Shown: in pieces, positions 11,017-24,700 of the stretch
Numbering within the stretch: position 1 is the stretch's first letter
Layout of the letters: every line of letters begins with the position of its first letter
NCBI RefSeq assembly: GCF_901000735.1
Contig: NC_081544.1
Span: forward strand, 33,431,235-33,495,234
Direction: 5' to 3'
DNA length: 64,000 bases
DNA from: Corylus avellana
Lineage: Eukaryota; Streptophyta; Magnoliopsida; Fagales; Betulaceae
Made by a program: the position numbers and the translations under genes
Notes under the pieces: generated by a model
Databases searched by the model: none
The model's input: the letters and a program-made list of their open reading frames with translations, nothing else
What the model was told of the DNA's origin: nothing

Positions 11017-12902
11017 ATTAAATTTACATTTTCTTAACCTTAAGCTTTTGAAATAATTGGTAATCATACATTGCATGTGAACAATACCTTGAGCATATTT
11101 ATAAGGAATTGACAACTATATCTTATAGAATCAGTCTTATGAGATGAGCTAGGCATACAAATTTCTTCATGGTATCAGAGCCTACTATAGGATGAAAGGA
11201 GCCCACACTACTTACCCCATAACAAGGACCATAAAAAATAATGGCTTGTACCTGAAAGAGGGTGTTAAGAAATAATCTCACATTACCCATAGACAAGAAC
11301 TTGAATATATTTATAAGGAATTAGCAATTATCTCGTATAAAACCAATTTTATAAAATGAATTAAACTCACGATTTTCTTCAATATGTAACATTGTTTTCG
11401 TGGTATATAACATTTCTTATGGAATAATGCTATACACCACACTTATTCATCATACTACTGTTTCAAGTTAATTGCCATAACATATTTTAAATAATTTACA
11501 ATGTCAATCACTTATAAAAAATAAATATATAAGCCAATTAAAACAGGTATATATATATCTACTCTTTCATATGAAACATTACATTATGGGAACAAGTTTG
11601 TCATTTTCATCGTCAAGAAGTTTGGCACGGATTCGGTCTTTCTTACATTTTTTATTTTTGTTTTAGATGAGGTATTTGGACTATTCCATCCAGAGATCCG
11701 GATAAGCTTTGACCCAAAAAAAAAAGAGGAAAATCCAGTGCATGGTTGGTGGCCCTCTAACTCGCAGGGATAGAACGAAAAAAAGAAAGAAAAGGTATTG
11801 ATAAACACACCGCAGGAGTTGGGAAGATTCATTGGTTCCTTTCAATTGGGCCACGTGGGAGCCATAATAAGCTGAAACACTATTTGTGCGTTCCACGTCA
11901 GAGTCGGAACAAAGAAGATAACAAAAACTCAAAACTCAGAACTCAGAAAGGCATGGCCAACGGTAACAATTTGATTTTGTGGTGAAATAACGCTGAATTC
12001 TTATCCATTCGACAGCGGTGAGCGGTGTCCTGTCTGGATCCCTCTCTTGCCCCGAGATACAGAGCCCCATCGCTCACAATTTTGTTGGGAAAATTGAAGG
12101 CGTATCTTACCTTTACCTAGCTGTCATTTACTAGTGCACAGCTCATCTTCTCCACTTGTAACTATTCAACTATTTTTCCACTTTCATCAGCTGCCCATGA
12201 ATCCTTTTTTTTCTTCTTCAATGGCATTGGTATATTCCTTTTTTTGTACCAAAGTAACCCAAATAAGAAAGGTATATTCCATTATCTTCTCTATAACCTC
12301 TATCATAATCTTTATTTAATTGTTTTTGTTTTACCAATCTTCGATTAGAAAAAGACAAAAGAAAAAAAAAAAAAAAAAAAGTAACGTGTTAAGATGAATG
12401 AGGTTGAAATATTTGTTGAGGGCTGAAAACGCTAAGCTTCATATTATTTATATATATATAGTTGTGGGATTGGATTGTACGGCGTCAATAAATACATAAA
12501 ATAAAGGGCCAGTATTAAATAACTATCTTGATGAGACACCACGGGAATGCACTCAACTTTAAGAAAAAACAATGGGAAAGAAAAAGAAGTTGCTCACCAT
12601 AATAATCCATATTTCATGCCCAATATTGGCATTCTTTGTCCTTTCGATAAACCTTAAAAAAAGTGTGTATATTAATTAATAGATGACATATAGGGTTAGG
12701 TTTTGTAATTTATGAGAGATTGGACTAATACCTAGAAAACTAAACAAAATCAAAATAATAGGTGTTTTATAAACTTTGTTATATATAACAAAATGAAAAA
12801 CTAGTGAAAGAGATAAATAAGAGAAAAACAAATCTTATACTAAAATTAGAACACAATAGTTCAAAAATGTATCCAATTGTCACTCAATTTTTTCCTCACT
12901 TT
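11017..12902. other. Intergenic DNA, no gene seen
   Basis: No recognisable coding region. The minus-strand frames around 11584-11932 and the plus frame 12134-12319 have no domain, and part of this coding potential comes from A/T runs. Confidence 0.45.
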
Positions 12903-13245
12903 TCTAAGAACACCAGTAGCAGCTTCTCAGTCATTTTTTTCTCAATTCTCTTATTTTTTCCTATATGAATTAAATACCATTTCTTTTTATCATTGCAGCC
13001 AATGAGAGATGAGATATGAGAGATAATTGTTGGGACATGTGAAGGAGAGATAAGAGATAATCAGTTTTTTATAATTTAATAATATATTGGGCATCTACAG
13101 TGTTTCCTAATGCATTGAAAAACACTGTAAATGTTCTTTGATGTTGGTTATATTTATGGCTTCTAATGTAAGTAATTTTTTGTAATTTTTTTCTAAACAT
13201 GAGGAAGGGAATGAGCGATAGAAAGTTTACTGCTAGTGCTCTAAG
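12903..13245. mobile_element. Probable MITE with imperfect terminal inverted repeats
   Basis: The left end TCTAAGAACACCAGTAGCAG pairs with the complement of the right end CCTTAGAGCACTAGCAGTAA. The AT-rich interior has no ORF. The ends resemble the common plant MITE class beginning AGAGCAnC. No clear target duplication was identified. Confidence 0.5.
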
Positions 13246-13574
13246 GGATGATATTTTTGCGAGTTGTTCAATCCCACAAACCACACCTTCCAACACATGA
13301 AAGAGGATGATGGGAATTATTATTAATTTTTTTAAAAAAATAATAATAATAATAAGAGAATGAGAATGAGAATGAGAATGATGACCTTTACATTTAATGT
13401 TTAATTTTTCTTGTTTTCTAGGTACAAGTAGTGTCATAAATAACATGCAACTGAATTAAATAAATATTTTTAATTTACAAGAGACTTTATACATTTCCTA
13501 AAACACACACCCACAAAATACATTTGATTGAATTTTACAAACAAAACTTCATTCTAAAGGCATCCCTTTAAATC

Positions 13575-13680
13575 GTCACCAAGAGGTAGATCAATTGGTT
13601 GGGACCACGCCTAATGAAGCAGAAGTCACTAGTTTGAATCTCCCTCCCCTCCTATGCGGACAGGTCAAAAAAAAAAAAAT
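13575..13680 (+). mobile_element. tRNA-derived SINE with perfect 15-bp target-site duplication
   Basis: The identical 15-mer GCATCCCTTTAAATC lies on both sides (13560-13574 and 13681-13695). The insert starts with a box A-like GGTAGATCAATTGG, has a box B-like AGTTTGAATCTCC about 45 bases later, and ends in an A run (A13). This is the layout of an RNA polymerase III-transcribed SINE inserted by LINE machinery. Related antisense sequences are at about 25045-25155 and 33750-33835. At ~106 bp it is short for a plant SINE. Confidence 0.88.
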
Positions 13681-13695
13681 GCATCCCTTTAAATC

Positions 13696-15649
13696 TTAGT
13701 AAATTTTTATTAAATTGTTATTCTTAAGAATTAAAAGGATCTTAGTAAACCCTTTCTTTTTTTTTTTTTTTTCAAGATTTGTGGTAGGCATGTCATATTA
13801 GCAGTGGCAACGCTATCGTTATTTGATAGGGTCTTTGCTATCATTCTTATAACTACATTAAATTCCGTAATATTCATACAAAAGAGGACATTATTGGGGA
13901 TTGTGAACCCCATAAGAAAGAAAAAAATTATTATTATTATTAATTTTTAATATTGAAAATTGGAATGTTGGAGGCACTATTGTCATAGTCATTGATGTGA
14001 CATAATAATTTATGTGGACATATTAATCTTATTATTACTCATTTTTTGAAAGGTTAATTGTTTTGAACTATCAAAAGCATACAAATTCAAATGGTCATAA
14101 ATTGCCTGCGCAGTGCGCATAATCTTGCTAGAATCTTCGTGTCGTGCGCTTATCAGTTAAGAATAAAATAAGACATACCAACACCTTCATTAACTATATG
14201 GATAAAGATGAATTCATTCCAACTAGGGCCCAATTAAAATAATATAAATAATTATAAATAAAAAAAAAAACAGGTGAAGAATAAAAAACTTGAAAGGGCC
14301 TAATCTCTGCTTGTCCCTATTTGACCTCATGGTTGTTGAGTATTAAATTACATAAACATATGAAAAAATACATTAAAAAAATGGGTATTGGAGGATAATG
14401 CTATTCAATTACTAGGCATTAGGTATCCAACAACCCTTATCACGCCCACGAGTTCATTTGTTTTTCCTGAAATGGCTAAACTAATGCAACCTCACCTACA
14501 CTCAGCCTTTACATTTTCTGGCCACCTTTCTATTAAAAGATGCCCCAGGCTGGGGGGGCCCCTTTCGAAAAAACAAAGCTTATCTTCTACATTTTCGCAG
14601 AAACTTTAACATAATTTAACCCCAAAAGTTAGTGGTATCAAACCCAATATATTAGGTATGTGCAGCTTACTTTGACCGAAAATGATAGGATTATTATAGG
14701 GACTACTAAGGTTTTCTTTTTCCTTTTTTTAAAATAAAATTAAGTTTACATGTATTTTTCTGAATTACATGGATTTTAAATAAACATGTCAATTTAATAG
14801 GTTGGATTGGAGAAAAAAATTTCAACCCAGTTTGAAGGAATTTTTTCTTTTCTTTCTAAAACATATATATTATAAGAATAAAGTTTTCTTCCAAATTATG
14901 TTGTAATTATATTTTTTCCAAATTGTGTACTAAATTGGCATTTCCCCTTGAAGCATATAACTCTCGTATGTATTTTTAATAATATTAAAAATATAAGGCT
15001 ACAACATTTACTATAAAGTCATTTACAAATCGACGTGATGGTCTATAATTAATAAAATGGTTAATAAAAAATTATGACTTTGAACTTAATTAATTAACAA
15101 TTAAGTTGTCAACCATATACTTTTAATTATTTGACTCGTACATGATTGGCTCTCTTTCGGCTGCCGTTATCCACTTAGTTTTTTTTTTTCCATGTATTTC
15201 AGTTTTTTTTTTCCCTATGTTTGCTTGTATTTCCGTTTTATCTTTTTATTTTCTTGTATGTTTTTCTTTTATGTTTTTTGCTTGTAATAAGGCTCTGTCC
15301 TCTCTTTCATCTGCATGTTGCTGCTTTGGTCTAAACCCTTGAGTTGTGGATATGAACAATATCCTGACTATCGGGTCGAGAAGGAAGAGTTTCAGTTTGG
15401 GGGTTTTTTACTCTCAAGGTCGAGGAATAAGCGCTACTTATGTATTAGAAGGTGTCTGTTTTGTGTAGATCTCTTTTTAAACCTGATGAGTAGTCCTGAG
15501 TTAGCGAATGTTTTGTAATGGTTGATTGATATGTTGTTGATGTATGTAAGTTTAGTTTCGGCTATGATTTGCTTTCAGAGCTTTTTGTTCTATTGTAAGA
15601 ACTCTTGCTCGCAACATTTTATCAATGAATGAGTATTGAATTTTTCCCC

Positions 15650-15685
<36 letters not shown>

Positions 15686-16440
15686 ACTTGTTATCCATTG
15701 TCATAATAACTTGTAAGCCAGTTATAATGAAAAATATAATATTTCAAATATTTTTTGTTGGACATAGATTTTTTACAAACTGGATTATAGGAAAATTATT
15801 TTATCCCACTCTCTAAATGTTTCGTGTCTCTTAGCATGAGAGAAACACATATTTTTTTAATAGCACATGTTTTTTAGTTAGTTCTCACATGCTTTTTTAA
15901 TAGCTTATTTTTTAAAAAAAACTTACGTGCTTTTTACATGCTTAAAGGACGCACCGACACTTTTAAAGATTAAGTTAGAAGAAATGAGAAGTGTTAGGAA
16001 GTCAAACAAATGAACTCAAAAAAATTTTTAAACTGATAACAAACCGCAAATAACAAACAAGCAAAAAAAATTTATATTTTTTTAATTTAAAAACCCTTAC
16101 TACGTAGTTAAAATTTTTTTAAAATTCATTCGCTTCTCAAAAGAAATTGCTACAACCCAATAATAATTTAAAAGTTTAATTTTATTTTGGGAAAAAAAAA
16201 AATTGTCCAATCCAGAATAATAACCCTTTTGATACTTTCCGAGAAGCACCAGATAAAGAAAGGGGCACCACACCAGCGTCTTTTCAAACAGTTGACAAAT
16301 CAGATAAAGAAAAAAAAAAAGGGATATTCTGGTAATTTTCGGACAGAGTTGAAAATTGGAAACGCAATCCAAAGCCCAAAGAAGGTGTAATAAAAAGCCA
16401 AACTGAGGTAAAGCTTATCCGAGACTATAATTATCCCAGT
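13696..16440. other. Intergenic DNA upstream of TPS; possible LINE 3' tail at 15.1-15.7 kb
   Basis: No gene is recognised. The stretch 15140-15651 is T-rich and runs into an (AT)n microsatellite at about 15652-15682, which could be the 3' end of an old retroelement, but no protein motif supports this. The frames at 14388-14609 and 16100-16390 look like chance. Confidence 0.4.
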
Positions 16441-16460
16441 CTATAATTTCTCTCTCCCCG

Positions 16461-16475
16461 AAATATAATAAAACT
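16461..16475 (+). promoter_or_regulatory. TATA-like element of the TPS gene
   Basis: ATATAATAAAA lies about 30 bases before a CT-rich start region (around 16490-16500) and upstream of the first splice donor of the leader. Position and composition fit a plant core promoter. The transcription start is inferred. Confidence 0.4.
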
Positions 16476-16489
16476 CTCATTTTTCACAT

Positions 16490-19061
16490 TTCGATCTTTC
16501 TTCGTTCCAAACCCCACCGCCATCATTCACCGAAAAGTTGCCGGTTTTTTCAACCCGCTCCACCCTCTCCGATCGCCGGTTTTCAAAGGCTCGGATTCTT
16601 GACCCTTGAAGCTCGTGTTTTCTTCTTCTCCGATCTACGGTTGACTTGGTATGAGTTTCCACGAATTTTCCTTTACGCCTCGTTTGGTTGCTGAGAAAAT
16701 GTTGGAAAATAAAAAGAAATGGAACGTTCTGATCTCAGATGTTTCATCGGAAATTACATAAATATGTGTATTTATGTATGCATATTTGTATATGCACGAG
16801 AGTTAAAAGAGTTTTGCTTCGTTTTGTTTTCTTGACAACCAAACGGGGGTTAGAGTGATTTTGTTGATTCTTTTAAAAGCTTTCACATACATATGTCAAT
16901 ATAGTTGTGTGCGCGGATGTGTATTTGGATATATGTTTGGTTTCTTGGAGTTCTGTGGGTATAATTTCGATGCTTTTGGCAGGAAATTATTTGATTAGGG
17001 CGTCGCAAAGGCTTGGATGACATCGGATTGAATTTGTTTCAGGTAAGGTCCTTGGATTTTCAGTATCATAACGTAGTCTTGGGGTGTTTTTCTGAGACGC
17101 TGAGATCTAGGAGGTTTGTCTTAGTGGATAGCTCTCATCGTCAACTGCGTTCTGTCCGCGTCGCTTATTGGTTATTACTCTACTGTTTTGGTTTATGAAT
17201 TATCAGAGTTCTCTACTGGTCTCCGAGGCTCTGTCTGTTTTGGCGGAAAATACTTTCCGTGAAAACTATACTTGACTAAAGATAACTTCAGAAAAAGCCT
17301 TATTTTGTGCAAAAAAATAAAAAAATAAAATTCAAGATTAATATGAATAAAATATAAACCTTAGAAGATTCTTTCCCCCTCCCAGGGATTTTTTTTTTTA
17401 AAATTTTTTTTTATTATTCAGGTCATTTTTACAAGAAGTGAATTTTAGATTTCTTCACTTATAATCTTTGTCATCGTTCAGAGGTGGTGGAAAGGTGGAA
17501 ATTCTGGTTCATTATTTTGTGGGGGTAGGAGCCTAAACAATTATCTACGTTAATGTCCAGCAACTCCCTCAGGATAAGCGTCTAAGCATGCTATTATGTT
17601 GGTTTGACTGGAATGATTGTGGTTGATAACAGGATTTTCTAGTTTTTATTATTTGTGTAGAACATTGTATGTGATAACAATAGTAGATTGTGATGCTTCA
17701 GACCATGGTAATTTTTTTTAATAGGATTTTTGGATCATATTCAATAGGCTATGGAATAAAGCTAGCTAGCTTCTTTAAGCATTGCTATAGAATGAAGTCA
17801 CCACCATAATGAAAAATTCGCTTGGAGTTGACTCCAAAAAAATATAGCCATCGATACCTATGTACAGCTCAATGTCGATTTGGATTGGGTTAAAGCTTGA
17901 GGTTGAAAAGGTTGGGCTTACCGGGGTTGGTCTCCAAGCCGATCAGCTTGCCTTGTCGCAGCCCTACCAATGAATTTGGAATTTCACAAATAATTTGGAA
18001 ATTGTATGGTAATTCAAAAAATGTTTACAAGAGTGACGTGAAATCATGTAATGTGTCTGAACTTGATAAATTTGAGATCAATATTGTTCTTTCATACTCC
18101 TTGATAAATTTGAGATCTAATCAAGTGAATTGAAAGTGTGGCCCATTACTGGAGCAAGAGAATTCAGGAGAAATAGAATTACAGCTAGGGAGGAAATCGC
18201 TTGAAGGAATTACAGATTAGTTGTATCATCCTATTATGATGTTCATATACAGGTAGCCTATTAAATTCAAGGGAACACTTCTTAAGCTGGGTGGTACCTT
18301 GTGGATTGGTTTAAGACATCTGGACAGATGGTGAGGAGGAAAATGGGAAGGACGAAGGAAATCACCTGAAAAAGCTAGTCTTCTTTTGGCATCACATGCC
18401 CATATCTGCTCTCTAATTTTTAGCTTTAGCATGTATATGAAAATTACGATTAGGCTGACGATTATATGGTCTGGGCCATCTCTCTCTGACGTCATTTTTA
18501 ACAAGATATTTCAGGCATGATGGCTTCAAATTTTACTCATGAGTTCTCGATATGATATTCAACTTCTATTGTGCTGAATTGTGTATGGTGTTGGTAAATA
18601 CGGTTAAATGCCATTCTGATTTTCTGAACATTGCCTTGCTGGACCGTGTTGAAATTGTTTCTTTCGGGAACATTCCACTTTTATTGTGCCTTTTTTCTAT
18701 TCATTTGTTTTTCAACTAATTCTCGAAGTACATTGGTGGATGGTGGTTGCTTGAATTTATTCTAGTAAGTGGAATTATGAAAATTCTGAATGGTTATGCT
18801 GATACTACATTTGTGCAATCAAATTACAGATGTTTTAATTTATTTTTTATGCTTATATGATATATTTGGACGAATTTAAAATTTCTATGTGGATTGTGAA
18901 GTTGTATTGTCAACAACTTACTGACGTGGGAAATCTGGGTTTTTTTTTTTTTTTTTTTTTCTCTCTCTCTCTCTCTAGGTTTTTGGATACCTCTGCTGAA
19001 AAGATTCCATTAGGAAGTGTTCTGGATGATTAAGTAGGAAGGATTCTCTGAATATTCATTC
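16490..19061 (+). other. Spliced 5' leader of the TPS gene with two minimal upstream ORFs
   Basis: The predicted non-coding exons are about 16490-16648 (donor G|GTATGA), 16983-17042 (acceptor GCAG, donor GTAAGG) and the start of the coding exon from 18979 (acceptor CTAG). The second exon contains ATGACATCGGATTGA (17017-17031, four codons plus stop). The third contains ATGATTAAGTAG (19026-19037, three codons plus stop), 24 bases before the main ATG. The last intron (1.94 kb) ends in T21 followed by (CT)8 directly before the acceptor. The exon structure is read from splice consensus only. Confidence 0.5.
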
Positions 19062-21799
19062 ATGGCATCAAGATCCTATATAAACTTCTTAGACTTGGCT
19101 TCTGGAGACCTATTGGATGTTCCTCATACACCCCGAGTTCTTCCTCGGGTGATGACTGCTCCAGGTGTCATTTCTGACGTGGATGGTTATGGCAGTAATG
19201 ATGGGGATTCAGATGTTTGTCGTGAGAGGAAAATTATAGTGGCAAATATGCTACCTTTGCATGCCAAAAGAGATACAGAAACTGACAAATGGTGCTTCAG
19301 CTTGGACAAGGATTCACTTTATTTACAATTGACGGATGGTTTCTCTCCCGAGACAGAGGTACTTTATGTGGGTTCTCTTAAGGTTGAAATAGATGCTAAT
19401 GAACAAGATGAGGTTGCACAAACCCTGCTTGAGGATTTCAATTGTGTGCCTACATTTCTACCCCATGACCTCCAGAAAAAGTTTTATCTTGGGTTCTGTA
19501 AGCAACAACTTTGGCCTCTTTTTCATTATATGCTACCTATGTGCCCAGATCATGGTGATCGCTTTGACCGCTTGCTTTGGCAGGCCTATGTTTCTGCAAA
19601 CAAAATATTTGCAGACAAGGTTATGGAAATACTTAATCCCGAGGATGATTCTGTTTGGGTTCATGATTATCACTTAATGGTTCTCCCAACATTTTTGAGG
19701 AAGCGGTACAATCGAGTCCGGCTTGGATTCTTTCTCCACAGCCCATTTCCATCATCAGAGATATACCGAACTTTGCCGGTTCGGGATGAAATTTTGAGGG
19801 GACTGCTAAACTGTGATCTAATTGGTTTCCACACATTCGATTATGCACGACACTTCCTCTCATGCTGCAGTAGAATGTTGGGCCTGGACTATGAATCAAA
19901 GCGTGGACACATTGGACTTGATTACTTTGGCCGCACAGTTTATATCAAAATTCTACCTGTAGGTGTACATATGGGTCGGCTCGAATCTGTGCTGAATCTT
20001 CCCTCAACATCTGCTAAAATTAAAGAAATTCAGGAACAGTTTAAGGGGAAAAAGGTTATTCTTGGTGTTGATGACATGGACATATTTAAAGGCATCAGCC
20101 TGAAACTTCTAGCTGTCGAACAGCTATTGCAGCAGCGTCCAGAGCTGCAAGGCAAGATTGTTCTGGTTCAAATAGTGAATCCTGCAAGGGGCTCAGGGAA
20201 AGATGTCCAGGAAGCAAGGAGAGAAACATATTTAACTGCCGAAAGGATTAATGAGGTTTATGGTTCACCTAATTATGAGCCAGTGATTCTAATTGATCGT
20301 CATGTTCCACGATTTGAGAAGTCTGCCTATTATGCTGTAGCAGAATGTTGCATAGTGAATGCTGTGAGGGACGGTATGAACTTGGTACCTTACAAGTATA
20401 TTGTTTGTAGGCAGGGTACTCCATGTATGGATGAAGCTATGGGTAGAAAGTCCGATTCTCCTAGGACAAGCATGCTTGTTGTGTCTGAATTCATTGGCTG
20501 CTCACCTTCTTTGAGTGGAGCAATCAGGGTTAACCCTTGGGACATTGATGCTGTGGCTGATGCCTTGGAATCAGCCATCACCATGCGCAATTCTGAGAAG
20601 CAATTGCGGCATGAGAAACACTATAGGTATGTGAGCTCTCATGATGTAGCTTATTGGGCTCGCAGCTTTATGCAGGACTTAGAGAGAGCGTGCCAAGGTC
20701 ATTACAGTAAACGATGCTGGGGGATTGGCTTGGGTCTGGGATTTAGAGTTGTTTCCCTTTCACCTGGATTTAGGAAGTTGTCCATTGATCACATTGTCTC
20801 CGCATACAGAAGAACTGACAGAAGAGCAATATTTCTGGACTATGACGGTACTGTTGTTCCCCAAACTTCTATTATTAAAACCCCCAGTGCTGAAGTCATC
20901 TCTGTTCTGAATGTTCTTTGCAAAGATCCCAAGAACAATGTATTTATTGTAAGCGGGAGGGGGCGGAGTTCTCTGAGTGAGTGGTTTGCTCCATGTGAGA
21001 TGCTGGGAATAGCAGCCGAACATGGATACTTCTTAAGGTATGTTATTAATGTGCTTTGAAGTCCAGTTGGACTCTTGAATTGCTATTCTAAAGAAACTGA
21101 GGTTCTTGTTGCAGGTGGAATCGATCCTCTGAATGGGAAACCAGTCCAGTTTCTGCTGATCTTGATTGGAAAAATATTGTGGATCCTGTGATGAGATTGT
21201 ATACAGAAGCAACTGATGGCTCTAACATGGAGGTTAAAGAGAGTGCTCTGGTATGGCACCATCAAGATGCAGACCCTGACTTTGGATCTTGTCAAGCCAA
21301 GGAGTTGTTGGATCATCTGGAAAGTGTACTTGCTAATGAACCTGCAGTTGTTAACAGGGGCCAGCATATTGTGGAAGTTAAGCCCCAGGTATGTTTGATT
21401 CCTGCGCCTTTTTCTTGTTTTTCTACACATGAATCTGGAGTGAAAATTCTCATCAAAGTGTTGTGACATGCACAGGGAGTGAGCAAAGGGTTGGTTGCTG
21501 AAAAGGTTCTTCTGAGAATGGTCAATAGTGGGAAACCCCCGGATTTTGTGATGTGCATTGGAGATGATAGATCTGATGAAGATATGTTTGAGAGCATATT
21601 AAGCACAGTCTCTAGTCCATCCTTGCCTGCAGCTCCGGAGATATTTGCTTGCACTGTTGGCCGAAAACCAAGCAAGGCTAAGTATTATCTTGAAGATGCT
21701 ACTGACGTCGTGAAAATGCTTCAAGGACTTGCTACTGCCTCAAGCCCAAAACCTCGGCATCTTGCTCATATCCAGGTTTCTTTTGAGAGTTCTGTTTGA
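19062..21799 (+). CDS. TPS9: Class II trehalose-6-phosphate synthase (TPS domain plus TPP-like domain)
   Basis: Coding exons 19062-21037, 21115-21388 and 21476-21799 give 857 residues with GT-AG introns. The start has the class II signature MASRSYINFLDLASGDLLD. A glycosyltransferase family 20 domain covers about residues 55-545 (VHDYHLMVLPTFLRKR, GFFLHSPFPSSEIYRTLP, GFHTFDYARHFLSCCSRMLG, VNAVRDGMNLVPYKYIVCRQ, SEFIGCSPSLSGAIRVNPW). A HAD-type trehalose-phosphatase domain follows, with LDYDGTVVP near residue 592, VSGRGR and GDDRSDEDMFE near 778. The C-terminus is QVSFESSV. The closest remembered relatives are Arabidopsis TPS9, then TPS8 and TPS10. Class II proteins are thought to be regulatory, linked to trehalose-6-phosphate/SnRK1 signalling, with little or no synthase activity; that is family knowledge and is not shown by this sequence. 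The three paralogs cannot be separated here. Confidence 0.96.
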
Positions 21800-24700
21800 G
21801 TTAGTTAGAGCGGAGTGCTTGGCACAGATACATGAGTTCCATATACTTGAAAACCATTGTTTTGCTCGGAGGGATCTCTTATTTGAATCAGGAGAGAAGT
21901 TTTGGTAAATCTGATGCAATGATGCAGTTCATATCCTTTGTGAGCTCCTGAACCTTTGCTACAAGTTGTTTTGGTTGGCTTGTCAGGATATCATGGAGAA
22001 GTTGACAGCACTTTGTCGTTGTATATGGTGACATCTTGTATCTACGCCAGTTGGCCGCGGGATTAGATTTCCAAATGTCTATAAATTGGCTGTTTTTATT
22101 GATAGGGCACCGCTACGTTGTATAGTTACACTTGTCACAATACGTTATTGCAGTTTGATCTGATGAGATATATGAGTCCATTCTTTCTTACCCCACCACC
22201 TTTTTTTTTTCTTTTTTCTTTTTTTAATGACTAATCTAATCATATTATCTCCCGACTCCTGTTGTAGTGTGATCTAAATAATCTGATTTAAGTGGTTCTG
22301 AATTGACTATCTCTTGTAAATAATTTTACTCAGTTTTTATGTCTGACCAGTTTCGTTTTCTGTAGTGAAGATGCTCGGTTATTTACTTCCCGATTTGTTT
22401 TAAAAGGAAAAAAGATCTCATAGCAGCAATAAAACAACTTAACGGACAAAGTTTTAGTAAATTGGCGTTTATTTGTACTTAATTTATTAATATGATATTT
22501 GTCCTTAGCATGTAATTTTTACATTTATTTTTAAAGAACTCTCTCCAAATTCTAAAGGAATTCAAGTGGGGACTCCGGGTTTTGAAGTGCCGAAAAGGTC
22601 CTGACGAAGCCTGAGTGCCAGGAATTCGGTCAGAGAATTGCAATCTAATTTTGTTACTCATATTGGGGTAAAGATAAACAGAACGCACGCTGCGTGCAAA
22701 AAAAAAAAAAAAAAAAAATTTGCACTGTTGTGCATGGGCGTGCCACGCACGACGCGTGCTTCCAATCAGTGCTCCTCATATTGTATTATGTGACATAAAT
22801 TTGTATAGGAATTATAATAATAACTATATTAGGAGAGCAGTTTTCATTTGCCAAATTTTCCGAGTGGATGAAGAAATAGTTGTAAAAAAAAAAAGGATGG
22901 GTGATAGTTGGGGAAGGAATCCCATAAAGAGAAAAAAATTGGGAATAAGACGGGCCATCACTTATCAACGTCAAAGGTTCTCTTTCGAACATGTCAAAAC
23001 AAACAGACATCAAAGGAAGTTGTTCCATCAATGACTTGTATTTGGTATTAGCCATTTAGCCTTCAAAAAATTTCCATGGAATCATAATCACAGACCTTTT
23101 ACCAAATATATGTCAGGCTACAATGTATAATCTGATTGCCAAAATGGGACAAATGAATATGATATATGGAATGGGTCACCCAATGTGTCGGCGAGTTTCC
23201 AATACAGTTTAATCGTCGATCACCTCATGAATTGATTTTTAATTTTTTTTTTCATTATAATATTTGTATTAAGTAAAGTAAATCATTGTAATCCATATAC
23301 AATTACTGATTTAATGTTGGTTTCTCATACATTTTCTCTATTTTTTTCAATTTTATACTCTTTTTTTTTTTTTTTTTTTTTGTGAAAGAAATAAATTCTC
23401 AAAATTAGTATTAGAAACATTTTGATAGTCATTGGGAATTATAGCTTCACCTTACTTTCAACACTTTTTTCATTGTTTATTTATTTAGTTAGTTTTATAT
23501 TATGCTTAAATATTAGTATCTCCCAAGTTGTAGCCTGAAATTAGATAAATTGACCCAGTTTTCTTTTCATGCATATTGCATTAAGAATATGTGGCTGATT
23601 ACATTCACATTGAGGTTTATAAGAAAAAAGTAATAAAGTGCAAGCTTGCAGTTGTTGGCATGTTGCCATTGTCAAGCCCATCCTGGCGTCACCGCTCTCG
23701 TGGTCTATGACTAGGCAGTCTAGGCCTGTCCTGAACTCGGGCCATGACGACTGGCTGCTGGGTCACCCCTCCAGATTTTGACCCCTTAAACTTCATTTTG
23801 ACACCTTACATTTCCTTCATTAAGTGCAGGAGATTAAGGGGGACTGTAAAGGGTTTTTTTTAATAGGATTTAGATTTTTGGTAGGCAATATAGGAAGCGG
23901 TAATGTTAGGGACCAATAATGATTTTGAAAGCCACGCTAATTTTAAGAGGATAAAAGATGGTTCCTACCAGTACTCATATAGGAAGCCTATTATCTGTGC
24001 AAGTGTGCACCTTTTCTCTGTTTCTTATGATATACGTTTTCACTCTCAACACCCTCTTTAACGTGATAGTTAAAATCACTATTATATTTTGAATTTAATA
24101 TTATTATAAATATAATTTAATTATAATCTATACCATTTATATATATATATATATATATATATTTGGACTTGTCTTTTACACAAATTTCAGGAGATGAGTT
24201 AATGATGCGACGAGAGGTAAAGTAATAGGGGACAAATCTTACAACCGCCACCGAACAGTTTTGGTGGATAGTGCCAAAAATAAGAAGAAGGGTTAGTTTT
24301 GCGAGACCACACAGGTACACGTAAACAAGAGCACTGGTGCGTGGTGGGGTGCTGGCTAATGCTATTATGCACTCTCATTTGAATGGAAAACCATTAAGAA
24401 AATGGCCACTTTAGTATAATTGAACAAAGATATGATTCATTTTTAAGAACAAAGCAAGCACATAATGCGATCAAAAGTTGAAAACAAAGAAAAAAAAAAA
24501 CAATAATTTTAGAATTTGAAAAAATAAAAAAAAAAACAGAAATTATATATATATTAAGAAGCAACAAACCATAAAACATTTATAAAAAAATATGATAATT
24601 GTTTTTATTTTTAAATAACATCAAAAACAAAACTTTTTTTAAAACAATCATTCTCTTGTTCTTTTTTTATTTTGATACTAAGCAAGCTAAAAAGCATAGC

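Noticed and set aside
15140..15690. Possible LINE 3' end running into an AT microsatellite
   Set aside because: Only T-richness and the microsatellite suggest it; no protein phrase or target duplication supports it.
22680..22765. A22 run flanked by GCACGCTGCGTGC and CACGCACGACGCGTGC
   Set aside because: It looked like a retroposed tail with a target duplication, but the flanking similarity is a short CG-rich palindrome and no parent sequence was recognised.
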